Assembly (NCBI GenBank): GCA_032207245.1
Contig: CM063504.1
Span: 85,580,624-85,644,623 of the forward strand
Direction: 5' to 3'
DNA length: 64,000 nucleotides
DNA from: Pardosa pseudoannulata
Lineage: Eukaryota > Arthropoda > Arachnida > Araneae > Lycosidae
The notes below the pieces were generated by a model that was given only the letters and a program-made list of their open reading frames with translations, ran no database searches and was not told the origin of the DNA. The position numbers were made by a program, and so were the translations under genes. Shown here one piece after another: positions 40,701 to 49,465 of the stretch (position 1 is the stretch's first letter; each line of letters begins with the position of its first letter).

Positions 40701-43700
40701 GCATTTCTTTTTTAAAAAAATTAACATTTTATCATAAAGCTCCCTTTATTTTTAACTTTAGAATTTTAATAACTAGGTAATATACACAATTCCTGTTTAC
40801 TTGATCCAAAATAAAGATATATTTTTTCATAATGGAAATGTAATATAAAAGACCAGAAAAGTTTCGCATGTAACACTTAATATTATCCGCATTAATGATA
40901 GCACTTACTTATTTTGAAAGTTAAAATATTTCTTAAAAACTTCTTTAAACTCTTTGTTTTGTATGATCTTTTAAATATAATAAACATGTAATAAAAATAT
41001 AATGCCTACATTTTAAAAATTTCTTTTTTATTCATATGTTCTCATTAAATACAAGTATTCTAGAAAGTTTCCATAAATAATCTATTCTCAACTAAGAAGG
41101 CAGAGTGAAAGAAGAAATTAAAACAAGAATGTCCAAAGCCCAAAATTGTTTCTGAGAATTTAGAAACATATAAAAATCAAATAAACTAAACAACAAAAAT
41201 AAAACTTAATCTTTTTAATGCATTGTGAAAGTAGCATAATGAAAGTATAAGTAAAGTAGTAAAGTATTATGAAAGCAGTTGTCATTAAAACTGTATTTAT
41301 TATTTGGCAAAGTATTTCTATTATAATATTACTCTAGACGATTACATTTATTGTTATAAAAGATTATTTTGATTATTGACTAAGAATAGAAAAACAACTT
41401 AAATCTAAACTACATTAACTGTCCATTGACAACTTCATAAATTATAAAATAATTAAAGCATATCAACCCTTTCCTAAAATTAGTGATATGCTCATTGATT
41501 CCAACCCTTGATACAATTTGAAATACAACATGGTCAGCATTGTAGTTAGTGGTGTACACAAGGGTGGAGTTTGGGTGTTCAAACACCTCTTATGACCAAC
41601 TGACTGAAAGAAAAGTTCATGTTTTAATTTTTAACATAAAGATAATATCGTGGCTTGATATTATATTATGCACTTGGATTATATTTTGGCACTGACATAT
41701 TTTTGTCAAATTATAATATAGTGTACATATTATAATTTGGTGTACTTATACATATTATTGTGTTATATTATAATTTGAGAAAACAGCATGTGTATTACCT
41801 ATAAAGAGGTGCTATCTCCTTAAAGTGTATGCCACTAGTGGCTAGAGCATTTATCTACCATGCTGGAAGATGTGGGTTCAAATCCTACATATAACTTGGT
41901 TGTTATTTCTTATGTGCCTTTATAGGGAGTAATGATGTTCCCATAATAAAATGGTTAACAAACCTATAGCATTGTAGTGGTGAATACATAAATAAAGGAC
42001 AAATGCCTCACATTTAAAAAATAATTAAAAATATGTTGAATATTTTATTGAGTTTAATCAAAAGTTTTACTTAATAAGAACTATGTACCTACTAGATAAA
42101 AAGCTTTATGTGTGTATATATAATTCAGATGCTTGGCATAGTAACAGTTCCACCTGTATTACCAAATATATTGTGTACAAAGAAATTTTAGACATTTTGA
42201 TATTATATATTGTTTATCATAGTTACATATTTTAACAATTTTATGTATAACAAAAATACATGCAATTCAAAATTTTTAGAAACCACACAATTTTTCAATT
42301 ATTTACTTCATTCATTCCTTTTTGACTTTTTTACAAGCATTTTAACTTATTTTAATAGTTTTCAACAAAATTCATACATTTCTGTTTGCTGTATTAAAGA
42401 AGTACACCCTTTCATGTTTTTTTTTTTTTTTAATTGAAGCTTAAGGATAGAATAACACAACATACAATAAATTGTAGAAAATAAGAATAATTTATAACAA
42501 AAATAACTCTTTTAAAACACATAAATATTTGATTGATTATTTAAGCAAAATTTTATACTTTAAGAAAAACCTTATAGATTTTTAACATTATTTTTGCAAG
42601 GTTATGATACTTTTTATTTTTAAATTTTAAAGACAAAGGAATTTTTTGACAATCAGATTTCATAAGTGTGATTATTATTAAATATACTTAAGTTGTTTCT
42701 TTTTTTTTAAATATACATAAAACATGTTGGCTGCCAAGCATTGATATGGTTTGTGTTACCCAGATTTCTTCAAAATAGGCTTTGGCAGTCAACATAATGA
42801 ATACATAGAGAGTGAGACTAGTAGTGCTGAACTATAACTCAGAGATCAGTCTACTTTGCTGGGCACCTACAGCCCTCATGGCAGAAGTAGAAAATTTGAA
42901 AGAGTCTGTAAAATAGAATTTAACTTACATCCTGGTGATGATCCTACAAGAACAGAGCCAATGCCAGAATAAATATTTCGAAGACCTCCAGCTTTCCAAA
43001 ACCCTTGAGAGCTCTGAAGTCGAGTTTTAAGAGTATCCAAGGGAAAAAGTGATATATCTACTGCTAAGCCTGCCATAGCTCCTGACTGATAAAAAATAGT
43101 TCACATTATACCAAAAAGTAAAAATTTTAGAAAACAGTTACATTTATACTTCTTTTACTAATAATTTACTTATAATTGTAAATGCCAATCTTCAACAAAC
43201 TCTACAGAAGCTCTACTTTATCATATTTTACCTAACCCAATTCTGATATTTAAGACTTGAAGTTTGCAAGATCCTTGTATATAATTACAGGTTTTTTGCC
43301 CATTTTCTGAGAAACATAAGTAAAGATATCATACAAACCCTGAACGTTTAAAATTAATATATATGCAGAAAGAGACAGAAATATAAATGTATACATACAG
43401 TGACCTCCCCTTTGTTCATCTTTCTTTCTAGCCTCAATAAAGCCCTGTGAGAAATAATACTAATTTTCTCTCAGTTATATGACTCCAATAATCATTAGCT
43501 TTAACTTACAGTTACATTAATCTCACTCACATGTATGATGGTTTGGTTTGGAGAGCTACAGTCTATTTTTTGTAACATGAGGACTAATGAGACTGGGGCC
43601 TACAGCTTAAAGCCAATTCCGAATAGCTACAAACATTCATGCCACTGGGGGATTCGAACCCACAAACTCCGGTACCAAAGGCTAGCACCCTAACATATCG

Positions 43701-46503
43701 GCCATCGTTCAGCCACTTGTATGATGATTTTTTGAATTAAGAAATACAATTTCCTTTTATTTGAAGAATGACAATTTGGTCAAAAAAATTAAGTATCTTT
43801 CAGGATACTATAGGTTTTGTCAGTTATTGATGATCACTTTTTATCTGTATTATTAAGAATAAATATACTAATAAAGCGATATATTTGAGTTCTTGTTAAT
43901 TAGTGAAAAATGAGGAAAGACCCTATCATCTTTATTCATTTTGCTTTTATGTTAATTACATAAATGTGCATACAAAAGTCTTTTACATTTTTCATGATAG
44001 TTTATTATATAATTTCACAATTAATTTTTAAAAATTCTGTACTAGTTTAATGTTATGACATAGCCCTTTAATACTCATTATAAATCTTCTACAGTGTTAT
44101 TATTTCCTACTAAAGTTTAATTTTGATTATTTGTAGGATTTCTTCTTACAGTTATATATAAGGTGACCATTAATTTTTATCTCAAAATGGAACATATACT
44201 AATTTATAGGTAATAGTATGTATACTAAAAAAAAATGCATTTCTTCATACTTTCTATTTCTTAATGAAATAAATAAATAAACATGTGAAAAAAAAAAATT
44301 TATGATCTCCTATTTTACTACAGAACAAAGTTGCTTCAGTATATTTAACACTGATTTTAAATACAAATAAAATTCTTAGAAAAATTCTGAAAGTTTACTT
44401 TCTGAAGACTTTTTTCATATAGGATATCCAACTTTTATACTTTATAAATGGGTACTTCGTTTATATATTCGCATTAAAGTGCACTTTCTTTTAGATATTG
44501 TTAAAATAAAGGGTTTACATTAACTCTATTGACTGAAATAACAAAGATTGTTAAAAAAAATCATTAAGAGAGATACATATCATGTCTTGTATATGAAGCC
44601 TGGGCTGGCATACCCCAAACCAAAGAGTGAGAAAACTAGCAAACTGACATACAATGTGGTAGACATATTCATCCTCACTGCATAATCATCATAGTTTTTA
44701 TATTTTTTATATTATCCTTTATAGAAATTGGCACTAAGTGTACTAGTCTCTTTCCAAAGATAGGAAATTCAGCATGACAAAATTTGGTCATACTAAGACT
44801 AAAGTTTCTACTGGTGACCAAAGTTTGCCATACTGATTAAGGAGTTTTTGATCGCTAGTTCAACGATCAGTTTACCATTGTGTTAGCTCCCAAAGCCTGA
44901 TACACTGATGTTAAAGCTATTGTAATTATTTTAAAACAAATTTAATAGTTGATGGTTTGAAGATATAAAAAATTTTGTTGTCTCTGAAAAGAACGAAATT
45001 TGATAATTTTTCATTAACAATTTTTTGTAGTAGAATATCCAAATAGCATACAGTAATGGTCTTTTTCTTTCTAAATTTTATTCATACATATTTTTCAAGA
45101 GAATGAGAGAGACATACAATTCTAAATTACTCTTCATCAGAATATATTATGATTCCAGGATTTGTAAATATCATGATATTTTTAAACATATCCTCTCTTT
45201 TGATCTATAACTAATATTTTGATATTTTCAATAGTCTACATATTATTTTTTAAGATATTAACATTTCTATGCATGATATAAATTGATTTTGTTTAACAAA
45301 AAGTATTTATTTTATATTTGAATTAATAATATAAATATTAAAACTTTTTTCACTTCATAAATAAATTATAATTACTACAAAACAAAAACAATTTTCTTAA
45401 AAACTAATTTGCTTTTGTTTTCATTTGAAACACAAAATGTATGATTTAATCTCTAGTGTCTGTACAGTTTAATAATTTAAATAATAAAAATTTATGTAAG
45501 AAAATCATATTTTATTTATTATTTTATTGAATTATTTAAATGTGTGTTTATCAACTTTTTCATTTACTAATTGATTACACAATCTTCACTGAGCATATCC
45601 AAAACTGGAAAATATTCTTTTAAGTGCAGCTGCTAAAGCAGAAACAGAAAATAATTTTTTGGCTATATAAGACATTTTGATCTTATTGGCTACTCTAGAT
45701 GAGGTTTTTGTTGGTTGGGGATACACTAAATGCAATCTAAACAGAATTTAAAGTATGGGGAAATACAAATGAAATTCTTAACATATTGGTTTTTTCCATC
45801 TACCAAATCAAAAAATAAGGCAGATAATTTGAAAGTATGAAAGATAACGTATATCATGATATTTTAAAAATAGATATTGGATATATATCCGTTTGTATAA
45901 ATTATCACTAAACACTAGATTTTGCACACTGTTCAGTCAGTGGAAATTAATAAGGCAGTTTATTCCTTTTACATTTTTAAATGATTAATGGTAAGTCATT
46001 TCACTTAAACATTACGCAATACATCACCTACTTTCTCTTGACATTGGGTTTTAACAAACTCTTAATAAACTTTGGCCATACTAATATGAAAAATAGATAA
46101 TGTAACATGCATTAAAATTACTCTAATTTTACTTTATATCATACAATGCAAAAAAATTAATATTTGAAATGACTTGTAACAAAGATAAAATAGAAAACAA
46201 TATATTCTAAGACTTAATAATGCTAAATTTTTTGAAAAACAAGTAAAAGCTTCCCAAATAAAAGCTATTTAGAGATACTTGCATATTTATAAGTCTAAAT
46301 CATGATCTGTTAATGAAAAACAGCTTTAATGCTTTTTAATACATATTTATTTTTCAGATATTACTGACAAAGAGAACAGAATTATCTCTGGTAAATAGTA
46401 TAAAGTAAAGTAAAGCATGTTTAGTGTGAGACAAAATGTAATTAAATTTCCATACTAATAAAGAAATGCTAAATGAAGGAAACTCATGCTCTGTGTCCGC
46501 CAT
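12242..46503 (-). CDS. SLC25A26: Mitochondrial S-adenosylmethionine carrier, complete
   Basis: Nine coding exons in minus order are 46503-46456, 43085-42929, 38321-38212, 35639-35535, 27158-27066, 19439-19370, 16537-16473, 16016-15943 and 12353-12242. They total 834 nt with consistent phases (0,1,0,0,0,1,0,2) and give 277 residues, close to the human protein. The three carrier signatures are present: [18 protein letters not shown] and TPLDVAKTR. Each is followed by its G-rich half: [18 protein letters not shown] and GIRGLFSG. Family knowledge: this inner-membrane carrier imports S-adenosylmethionine into mitochondria in exchange for S-adenosylhomocysteine. Motif spacing and the segments around them (TRLQS.QGF.KAGG; REIPFSL.QFP.WE) match SLC25A26 rather than other carriers. 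No frameshift or stop is seen. The introns (456 bp to 8.4 kb) are loaded with transposons. Confidence 0.95.
12525..13497 (+). mobile_element. Non-autonomous Helitron
   Basis: The segment begins TC after an A (12524) and ends CTAG (13494-13497) before a T (13498), the A/T target rule of Helitrons. The perfect palindrome GTCATATGAC (13474-13483) sits 10 nt before CTAG, where Helitrons keep their 3' hairpin. No Rep/helicase coding remains. It lies in the last intron of SLC25A26. A related segment in reverse orientation is at 24745-25195. Confidence 0.72.
13498..15942. other. SLC25A26 intron 8, remainder
   Basis: AT-rich intron sequence between the Helitron and exon 8. No exon, RNA or repeat family was recognised. 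Confidence 0.5.
15943..16016 (-). CDS. SLC25A26: SLC25A26 exon 8
   Basis: The acceptor is CTTGCAG and the donor GG|GTAATA. It codes [20 protein letters not shown] and KGIR. The preceding intron is only 456 bp, the shortest in the gene. Confidence 0.92.
16473..16537 (-). CDS. SLC25A26: SLC25A26 exon 7, third carrier signature
   Basis: The acceptor is TTTATAG and the donor GAA|GTTAGT. It codes [19 protein letters not shown]. Confidence 0.95.
16855..17432. repeat. Diverged direct repeat of about 95 bp
   Basis: Units at about 16855-16960 and 17340-17432 share ATCATACACTTTATA, AAAGCATAATTCATTGAG and TTTATTTTTATTA in the same order. They are separated by roughly 480 bp. They may be two copies of one short repeat. 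Confidence 0.55.
18146..18179. repeat. (TA)n(TG)n microsatellite
   Basis: A short TA run passes into an uninterrupted TG run within intron 6 of SLC25A26. Confidence 0.95.
18230..18600. other. Less AT-rich patch in intron 6, unidentified
   Basis: This stretch is visibly richer in G and C than the flanks and has broken reading frames. It may be an old repeat or a retropseudogene. No protein or RNA family could be matched. Confidence 0.3.
19370..19439 (-). CDS. SLC25A26: SLC25A26 exon 6
   Basis: The acceptor is TTTTTAG and the donor G|GTACAA, which is weak but fits in phase. It codes [20 protein letters not shown] and the start of helix 5. Confidence 0.9.
20754..20775 (+). repeat. Solo piggyBac-MITE end
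   Basis: TTAA followed by CACTAGAATTATAG repeats the left terminus of the element at 8882. No matching right end was seen downstream, so this is a fragment. Confidence 0.5.
23926..26553. mobile_element. 2.6-kb element with about 65-bp inverted ends
   Basis: The left arm (23926-23995) and right arm (26488-26553, reversed) share the order CATG, AAGCGCCTAAA, CCTGG, AAAAAAT, CGCAAGTT or CACAAGTT, and TGGATGTTCA. The interior has no transposase. It carries a Helitron-like piece (24745-25195) and one 92-codon open frame (25219-25497) with no recognised domain. It lies in intron 5 of SLC25A26. The superfamily is not assigned because target duplications are unclear. Confidence 0.6.
24745..25195 (-). 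mobile_element. Helitron-related fragment, reverse orientation
   Basis: Reversed, it resembles the 12640-12870 part of the Helitron at 12525. Shared blocks include TTATGTGATAAATT, TTAACCGGGGAAAATA and the AATGCT(A/C)GAAAA region. The unit around AACCG(A/G)GGAAAA occurs twice here, which suggests an internal tandem repeat. Confidence 0.5.
27066..27158 (-). CDS. SLC25A26: SLC25A26 exon 5
   Basis: The acceptor is CTCCTAG and the donor AAG|GTAATG. It has 31 codons, including GIKGLYRGY and [17 protein letters not shown] (helix 4). Confidence 0.95.
27591..29986 (+). repeat. 2.4-kb direct repeat, copy 1
   Basis: Near-identical to 30087-32482, with scattered substitutions and small indels. It ends exactly at the N gap. 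See copy 2. Confidence 0.92.
29868..29945 (+). repeat. tRNA-like SINE fragment
   Basis: It contains the B-box-like GTGGGTTCGATTTC preceded by GGACGGGCTTTC. The same fragment recurs near 32358-32440 as part of the duplicated segment. Confidence 0.4.
29987..30086. other. Assembly gap of exactly 100 N
   Basis: A run of 100 unknown bases, the conventional placeholder for a scaffold join of unknown size. Confidence 0.99.
30087..32482 (+). repeat. 2.4-kb direct repeat, copy 2
   Basis: It starts at the first base after the gap with CGACGTACTGCCAGAAACCA, matching 27591, and follows copy 1 to TTTATGTTAC. Sequence continues without a break after 32482. Confidence 0.92.
32525..32605 (-). repeat. tRNA-like SINE head, minus strand
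   Basis: On the minus strand GGCTGAATCGGTAGGACG (A-box-like) precedes a perfect B box, CGGGTTCGAATCCCG. The spacing between boxes is shorter than in a true tRNA, so it is taken as a SINE head. Confidence 0.5.
33770..33930 (+). repeat. Purine-rich tract
   Basis: An almost pure A/G strand built from GGAAAAA and GAGGAAAA variants. Similar tracts lie at about 28260-28340 and 30765-30830. A G-run of about ten is at 33661. Confidence 0.7.
34351..34419. repeat. Compound A-tract, (TA)n, (GA)n microsatellite
   Basis: Three simple-sequence blocks sit back to back in intron 4 of SLC25A26. Confidence 0.95.
35393..35465 (+). repeat. tRNA-like SINE head
   Basis: TGGTCCTGTGGGTAACATTC (A-box-like) and GGTTTCAACCATCC (B-box-like, one extra base) have tRNA-like spacing. 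It lies in intron 4, close to exon 4. Confidence 0.45.
35535..35639 (-). CDS. SLC25A26: SLC25A26 exon 4, second carrier signature
   Basis: The acceptor is TTTTAG and the donor GAA|GTATGA. It has 35 codons, including [12 protein letters not shown]. Confidence 0.94.
36728..36991 (+). pseudogene. Non-LTR retrotransposon C-terminal fragment
   Basis: This 87-codon open frame reads [28 protein letters not shown] and [13 protein letters not shown], ending in a stop. These are the order and spacing of the C-terminal zone that follows the reverse transcriptase in many non-LTR elements (R-W-x-G-H-x-x-R, then G-R-P-x-x-R-W). No RT core precedes it, so it is a 5'-truncated copy, as is normal for such elements. 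It lies in intron 3 of SLC25A26, opposite to the gene. Confidence 0.75.
37656..37713. repeat. Inverted repeat flanking an AT run
   Basis: AATAAAATTTAAGTAT (37656-37671) and ATACTTAAATTTTATT (37698-37713) are exact 16-nt reverse complements around an AT microsatellite. A second AT run follows to about 37749. Confidence 0.85.
38212..38321 (-). CDS. SLC25A26: SLC25A26 exon 3
   Basis: The acceptor is TTTATAG and the donor GTG|GTTTGT. It codes [14 protein letters not shown] through AASCGEV, covering helix 2 and the start of helix 3. Confidence 0.92.
38670..40450 (-). pseudogene. Non-LTR retrotransposon remnant (RT and C-terminus)
   Basis: On the minus strand about 40450-39830 carries reverse-transcriptase blocks. 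[20 protein letters not shown] is followed by [15 protein letters not shown], where F-S-D-D is the catalytic box (usually F-A-D-D). GLNINRLKT comes next. Downstream, 39590-39850 keeps an [24 protein letters not shown] segment. After the minisatellite, 39000-38690 carries [20 protein letters not shown] and [14 protein letters not shown], the C-terminal zone. Many stops and frameshifts show a dead copy. The clade is not assigned. It lies in intron 2 of SLC25A26 and has the same orientation as the gene. Confidence 0.8.
38944..39559. repeat. Minisatellite, four units of about 158 bp
   Basis: Units start at 38944, 39102, 39253 and 39411 with GTACATG(A/G)CCAATCCATTTC. Unit 2 lacks one AGTTATT heptamer, giving 151 bp. 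On the minus strand each unit still encodes the [11 protein letters not shown] motif, so the repeat was made by tandem multiplication of part of the surrounding retrotransposon. Confidence 0.95.
41800..42000 (+). repeat. tRNA-derived SINE
   Basis: AGTGGCTAGAGCATTTATCT (A-box-like) is followed by a perfect B box, TGTGGGTTCAAATCCTACA. A non-tRNA body with AAATGG and GTGAATACATAAATAAAG follows. It lies in intron 2 of SLC25A26. Confidence 0.65.
42929..43085 (-). CDS. SLC25A26: SLC25A26 exon 2, first carrier signature
   Basis: The acceptor is TTATCAG and the donor T|GTAAGT, phase 1. It codes 52 residues including [20 protein letters not shown] and the start of helix 2. Confidence 0.95.
43540..43722 (-). 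repeat. tRNA-derived SINE, family A
   Basis: On the minus strand the head has a B box, GTGGGTTCGAATCCCCC. The body reads TATTCGGAATTGGCTTTAAG and the tail CTCCAAACCAAACC. It is the most complete copy in the window. It lies in intron 1 of SLC25A26. Confidence 0.75.
44560..44930 (-). repeat. Possible SINE-like repeat
   Basis: On the minus strand a tRNA-like patch (GGGAGCTAACACAATGGTAA, then GTTGAACTAGCGATC) precedes a longer body. Part of the body recalls the direct repeats at 16855 and 17340 (CTTTATAGAAATT). The B box is poor. Confidence 0.3.
46456..46503 (-). CDS. SLC25A26: SLC25A26 exon 1
   Basis: It codes [16 protein letters not shown], phase 0, with donor GTATGG. The start context ACAAATGGCGGAC also forms a YY1-like site. 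The first 16 residues align with the start of helix 1 in vertebrate orthologues. Confidence 0.88.
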
Positions 46504-46893
46504 TTGTAAACAAACTCGAAGAACTGAATAATAGCTTAGTTGTATCATGCTTTTATATAATTTGAATATTTTTATTCGATGAATACTGTCTAAATAAAAG
46601 TTTCTAAAATAAAAATAACTCTCGAAGATATAAAATACAATATTTTTAACAGATTAAATGGATGTTTATCAATATTTACTGCTTTTTAACATTTTAAGTG
46701 TATTTAATAATTAAAATATTATATAGTTAAAGGTGTGGCAACACTAGGAGTTGCCGGCAACTTCACCGGTGTGAAAAGTGAGAAAACTTAACAAAAAGGT
46801 GCGTGAGTGAGGCACTGTTGAGTTCTTAGCAAAGTTTTGAGAAGTAGTTCATTTTTATAGAATTTGCTATATTTTTGTAATTTTGAAATTAAA
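46504..46893. promoter_or_regulatory. Shared promoter of SLC25A26 and SELENOH
   Basis: The start codons are 390 bp apart and divergent. The stretch 46735-46830 is locally GC-richer, with CCGGCAAC and CACCGGTG, unlike the AT-rich surroundings. The ATGGCGGAC at the carrier start is YY1-like. No TATA box at a convincing distance was seen, which suits a housekeeping bidirectional promoter. Transcription start sites are unknown. Confidence 0.55.
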
Positions 46894-47910
46894 ATGGCAG
46901 GAAAGCGAGGTAGGAAGCCAAAGGATGCTGAAGTTGTAGAAGAAGTTAATGATGAACAGAACGTTCAAGAATTGCCAAAGAAGAAACGAGGTAGACCTAA
47001 CCCTAAAGAAGACAAAGCTGATGCAAAAAAGAAAAGTGGACAGTCAAAAGCTGATAAAGTTGAAAACAATGTCGATGAAGAAGAAATTAAGGATGATGAA
47101 GAAATGGAGGAAGCTAATCCTGATGCAAAAGAAAATGATGAACCTGAAAATAAGGATGAAAAAGAAATTGATGATGACAATCTGGACGAAAACGATAAAA
47201 ATAATAATGATGATGAAGATGACGAAGTTGTGGAAGAGAAACCAAAACGCGGAAGGGGAAGACAAAAAAAAGATGCTCCGAAGGAAAGTAAAGAAAAGCC
47301 CGCCACTCAACGAAGGGGAAGAACAAAGAACGCTCCTAAATATGCCGAAGAGTCCGATTCTAATGATGAAGTTGAAGATGTCAAAGATGAAGAAGAATAC
47401 GATGCTGGAAATGCTGCACCAAAGAAGAAAGGCAAAGGCGCAAAAAAAGTTCAGAAAAATGGCGATGCCGAAACTTCGCCTAAACGTACAAGTGGACGCA
47501 ATGCAAATAAAAAAGTTGCTAGTTATGCTGAAGAATCCGGAGATGAGGAAGTGGTTGAAGTCAAGAGCACTAAACGTGGGAGAAATGCTGGACGATCTAA
47601 AAAAGATGAAGGTGAATCCAAGAAATTAGGCAAAGAAGTTCGTGTTGTTCTTGAACATTGTAAATCTTGACAAGTTTATCATCGCAACGCCGTGGCTTTA
47701 AAAGGAGCTTTCGAGCGTGCTTTTGATGATATTGATGTTTCCATCAATCCAGAGAAACCTCGCCGCGGCAGTTTTGAATGTGTTCTGTTAAAAGAAGACG
47801 GTAGCAGTATTGTGTTATGGAGCGGAATCGATAAGGGACCGCCTCGTAAACTTAAATTTCCTGATCATCAAGATGTCATTACTCGACTTCAGAACGAACT
47901 GAAATTGTAA
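46894..47910 (+). CDS. SELENOH: Selenoprotein H with long AT-hook N-terminus
   Basis: A single-exon frame of 338 residues is continuous if TGA at 47668-47670 is read as selenocysteine (Sec259). The redox motif is C256-K-S-U259. The 79 codons after it are conserved SelH sequence, including KPRRGSFECVLLKEDGSS and GIDKGPPRKLKFPDHQDV. Family knowledge: SelH is a nuclear, DNA-binding, thioredoxin-fold redox protein. Residues 1-245 are unusual. AT-hook-like KRGRKPK (4-10), KKRGRPNPK (30-38), PKRGRGRQKK (117-126), RRGRTK (140-145) and KRGRNAGR (227-234) alternate with acidic runs (60-115, 151-170). A YAEES-containing block is repeated near 150 and 211. Human SelH is about 120 residues. The start is the ATG in AAAATGGCAGG. 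Ending at the TGA would lose the whole catalytic domain. Confidence 0.93.
47668..47670 (+). other. In-frame TGA = selenocysteine codon
   Basis: The TGA lies in CATTGTAAATCTTGACAAG (H-C-K-S-U-Q). It falls where SelH orthologues carry Sec. Sequence 3' of it is conserved as protein, so it is recoding rather than a stop. Confidence 0.92.
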
Positions 47911-48268
47911 ACTTTTGCATCTTTTTTCTTTTACATATATGATAAAACATTTGTTCCTCAATTTTAGATATGAATGCATACACATGTTCTTCCCTCCCCC
48001 ATTGATTTGTAATCTAAAGAGGGTTTTTTTTTTCTTCAATTTAGATTTTTAGCTTATATCTGCAATTGCATATTTTTTCTCACTAGATGTGATTACATAT
48101 TATTGCAATTAAATTGGTGTACTGACCAACATACTGCTTAAATTTAAATATGGGGGACTTTTCTTTTTATTATTCTAAAGCTTTGGTAAAGTATAATGTA
48201 CTTTATATTAGTTAATAATCCATGTGTATGCATTTTTTTTAAACAGCATCATATCATAAGATATCTTT

Positions 48269-48485
48269 AACTTCTTGGTGATGTTTAAGTTTTTTAATTT
48301 CCTTTTACCCTTAATATATGATTGGAAGTAGATCAAAAGCTAATGTTCTCTTCCTTGATGTTTTTTAATGGTAATTGTACAATTATGATTCTGTAAACCT
48401 CACAGACTGAAGTAAACATGTATGTAGTTTGTGATAACTAGTTTTATTTCTTTCAACAAAACTGCAGGTTGTGGAAGACTATTTG
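48269..48485 (+). promoter_or_regulatory. Two weak SECIS candidates in the 3' UTR
   Basis: Candidate 1 (48269-48331) has TGAT/TGAT quartets at 48279 and 48319. Helix I is ACTTC/GAAGT, and AA lies 13 nt after the first quartet, but the upper helix is short. Candidate 2 (48420-48485) has a good upper helix (AACT-AGTTTT with AAAACT-GCA-GGTT) and TGAT/GGAA, but no AA on the 5' side of the loop. Neither is canonical. Confidence 0.2.
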
Positions 48486-48499
48486 TTATGTTACTACAA

Positions 48500-49304
48500 T
48501 TTTTATTGGTCTTAATTGGTAAACCACTGACTTATTTTAGGCTTTTTGACTAATTACACAGCAGTGCAATTCATTTTTTCATATGATAAACTAGCATTGG
48601 TAAAATAAGAATAAGAAATTTTTAATGTCTGAGTCTAAATTATGACTTAATTATTGACTTTTGAGGATGATGTAAGTGATATCAAGTAGACATCCACTTC
48701 AAATTCACAGGTGTTTATGATGAATCGGTAAGTAAATATTCTGTTTAAATTTGATTGTAAATTGGGTAATCTTAAATTTCCATGGGAGAAATTGTGCCGA
48801 TATTCAATTACTTGCTAGTAAATGCAAATGGCTTACTCATTTGTTTTGAATATATATTTGGTTTAATTACATTATGATGTATTTCTTTTTGGAATACCAT
48901 TTTAATTTGCTTACAAATAATTTATTTATATTTCCAAATTTTTAGTGTGTTTTTAAATTATACTAAACTGTTAAAAGTTAATATTGGTGTACTATTTAGT
49001 GGCTGTTGGAGAGAAAGGTAAGTTAACTCTACATCTAATGGATTTTCTGATATATTTAAGTACTATATCCTGTTTCAGTGCTGAAAAAAAAAATTTATTT
49101 TTTTTTTAAACCGTATGGTATTGTTTTATCACTTATTTAATATATATAAAATAAAAAGAAACAGCCTACAGTGGTTTAGTTCATATTCCACTCTAATATT
49201 TTAGTAGAATCAAAACATTATAGGATCAGTTGGTTCTAGTGGCTTAAAAATTATGCTTAATTATGTTTGACTAGTAAACTATTGTGTAATGTTTGTTTCC
49301 TTAA
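48500..49304. other. AT-rich flank of SELENOH, nothing recognised
   Basis: No gene or repeat family could be identified. An AATAAA near 49150 is the first canonical polyadenylation hexamer noticed downstream; ATTAAA near 48110 is closer. Confidence 0.4.
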
Positions 49305-49465
49305 AGAATTACTGAATATTTAGGGTGCTAACTTTCAGTACCAGGGTTTGTGGGTTTAAATCCCACTGTGGCATATATGTTTGCAGCCATTCGTAATCAG
49401 CTTTAAGCAGTAGATCCTGGTCTCATGTTGTAATAAAAGTGGACATTGTGTTCCAAACCTTTAAG
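49305..49465 (+). repeat. tRNA-derived SINE, family A
   Basis: The B box is GTGGGTTTAAATCCCAC and the body ATTCGTAATCAGCTTTAAGC, then TGGTCTCATG. The tail ends in TTCCAAACC. It is in the same family and orientation as the copy at 2205. Confidence 0.7.

Noticed and set aside
41835..41900. Functional tRNA gene
   Set aside because: The B box is good but the acceptor and anticodon stems do not pair and a SINE body follows.
42876..43076. Stand-alone small protein starting [11 protein letters not shown]
   Set aside because: It is exon 2 of SLC25A26; the Met is internal and the 3' part reads past the GTAAGT donor.
43650..43720. Functional tRNA gene on the minus strand
   Set aside because: Same reason; it is the head of SINE family A with a conserved tail seen in other copies.
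46354..46548. 64-codon minus-strand frame near the SELENOH start
   Set aside because: Only its middle 16 codons are coding (SLC25A26 exon 1); the rest is 5' UTR and intron.
46949..47629. Long overlapping open frames on both strands of the SELENOH N-terminus
   Set aside because: They are by-products of the Lys/Glu/Asp-rich codon runs in the real frame.
47668..47670. TGA as the true stop of a 258-residue AT-hook protein
   Set aside because: The frame continues with the conserved SelH domain, including PRRGSFE and KGPPRKLKF, and Cys-x-x-TGA is the SelH redox site.
48356..48390. Third SECIS candidate around TTGATG...ATGAT
   Set aside because: The sequence between the quartets folds as a 14-nt AT palindrome, not as a SECIS helix with an AA loop.
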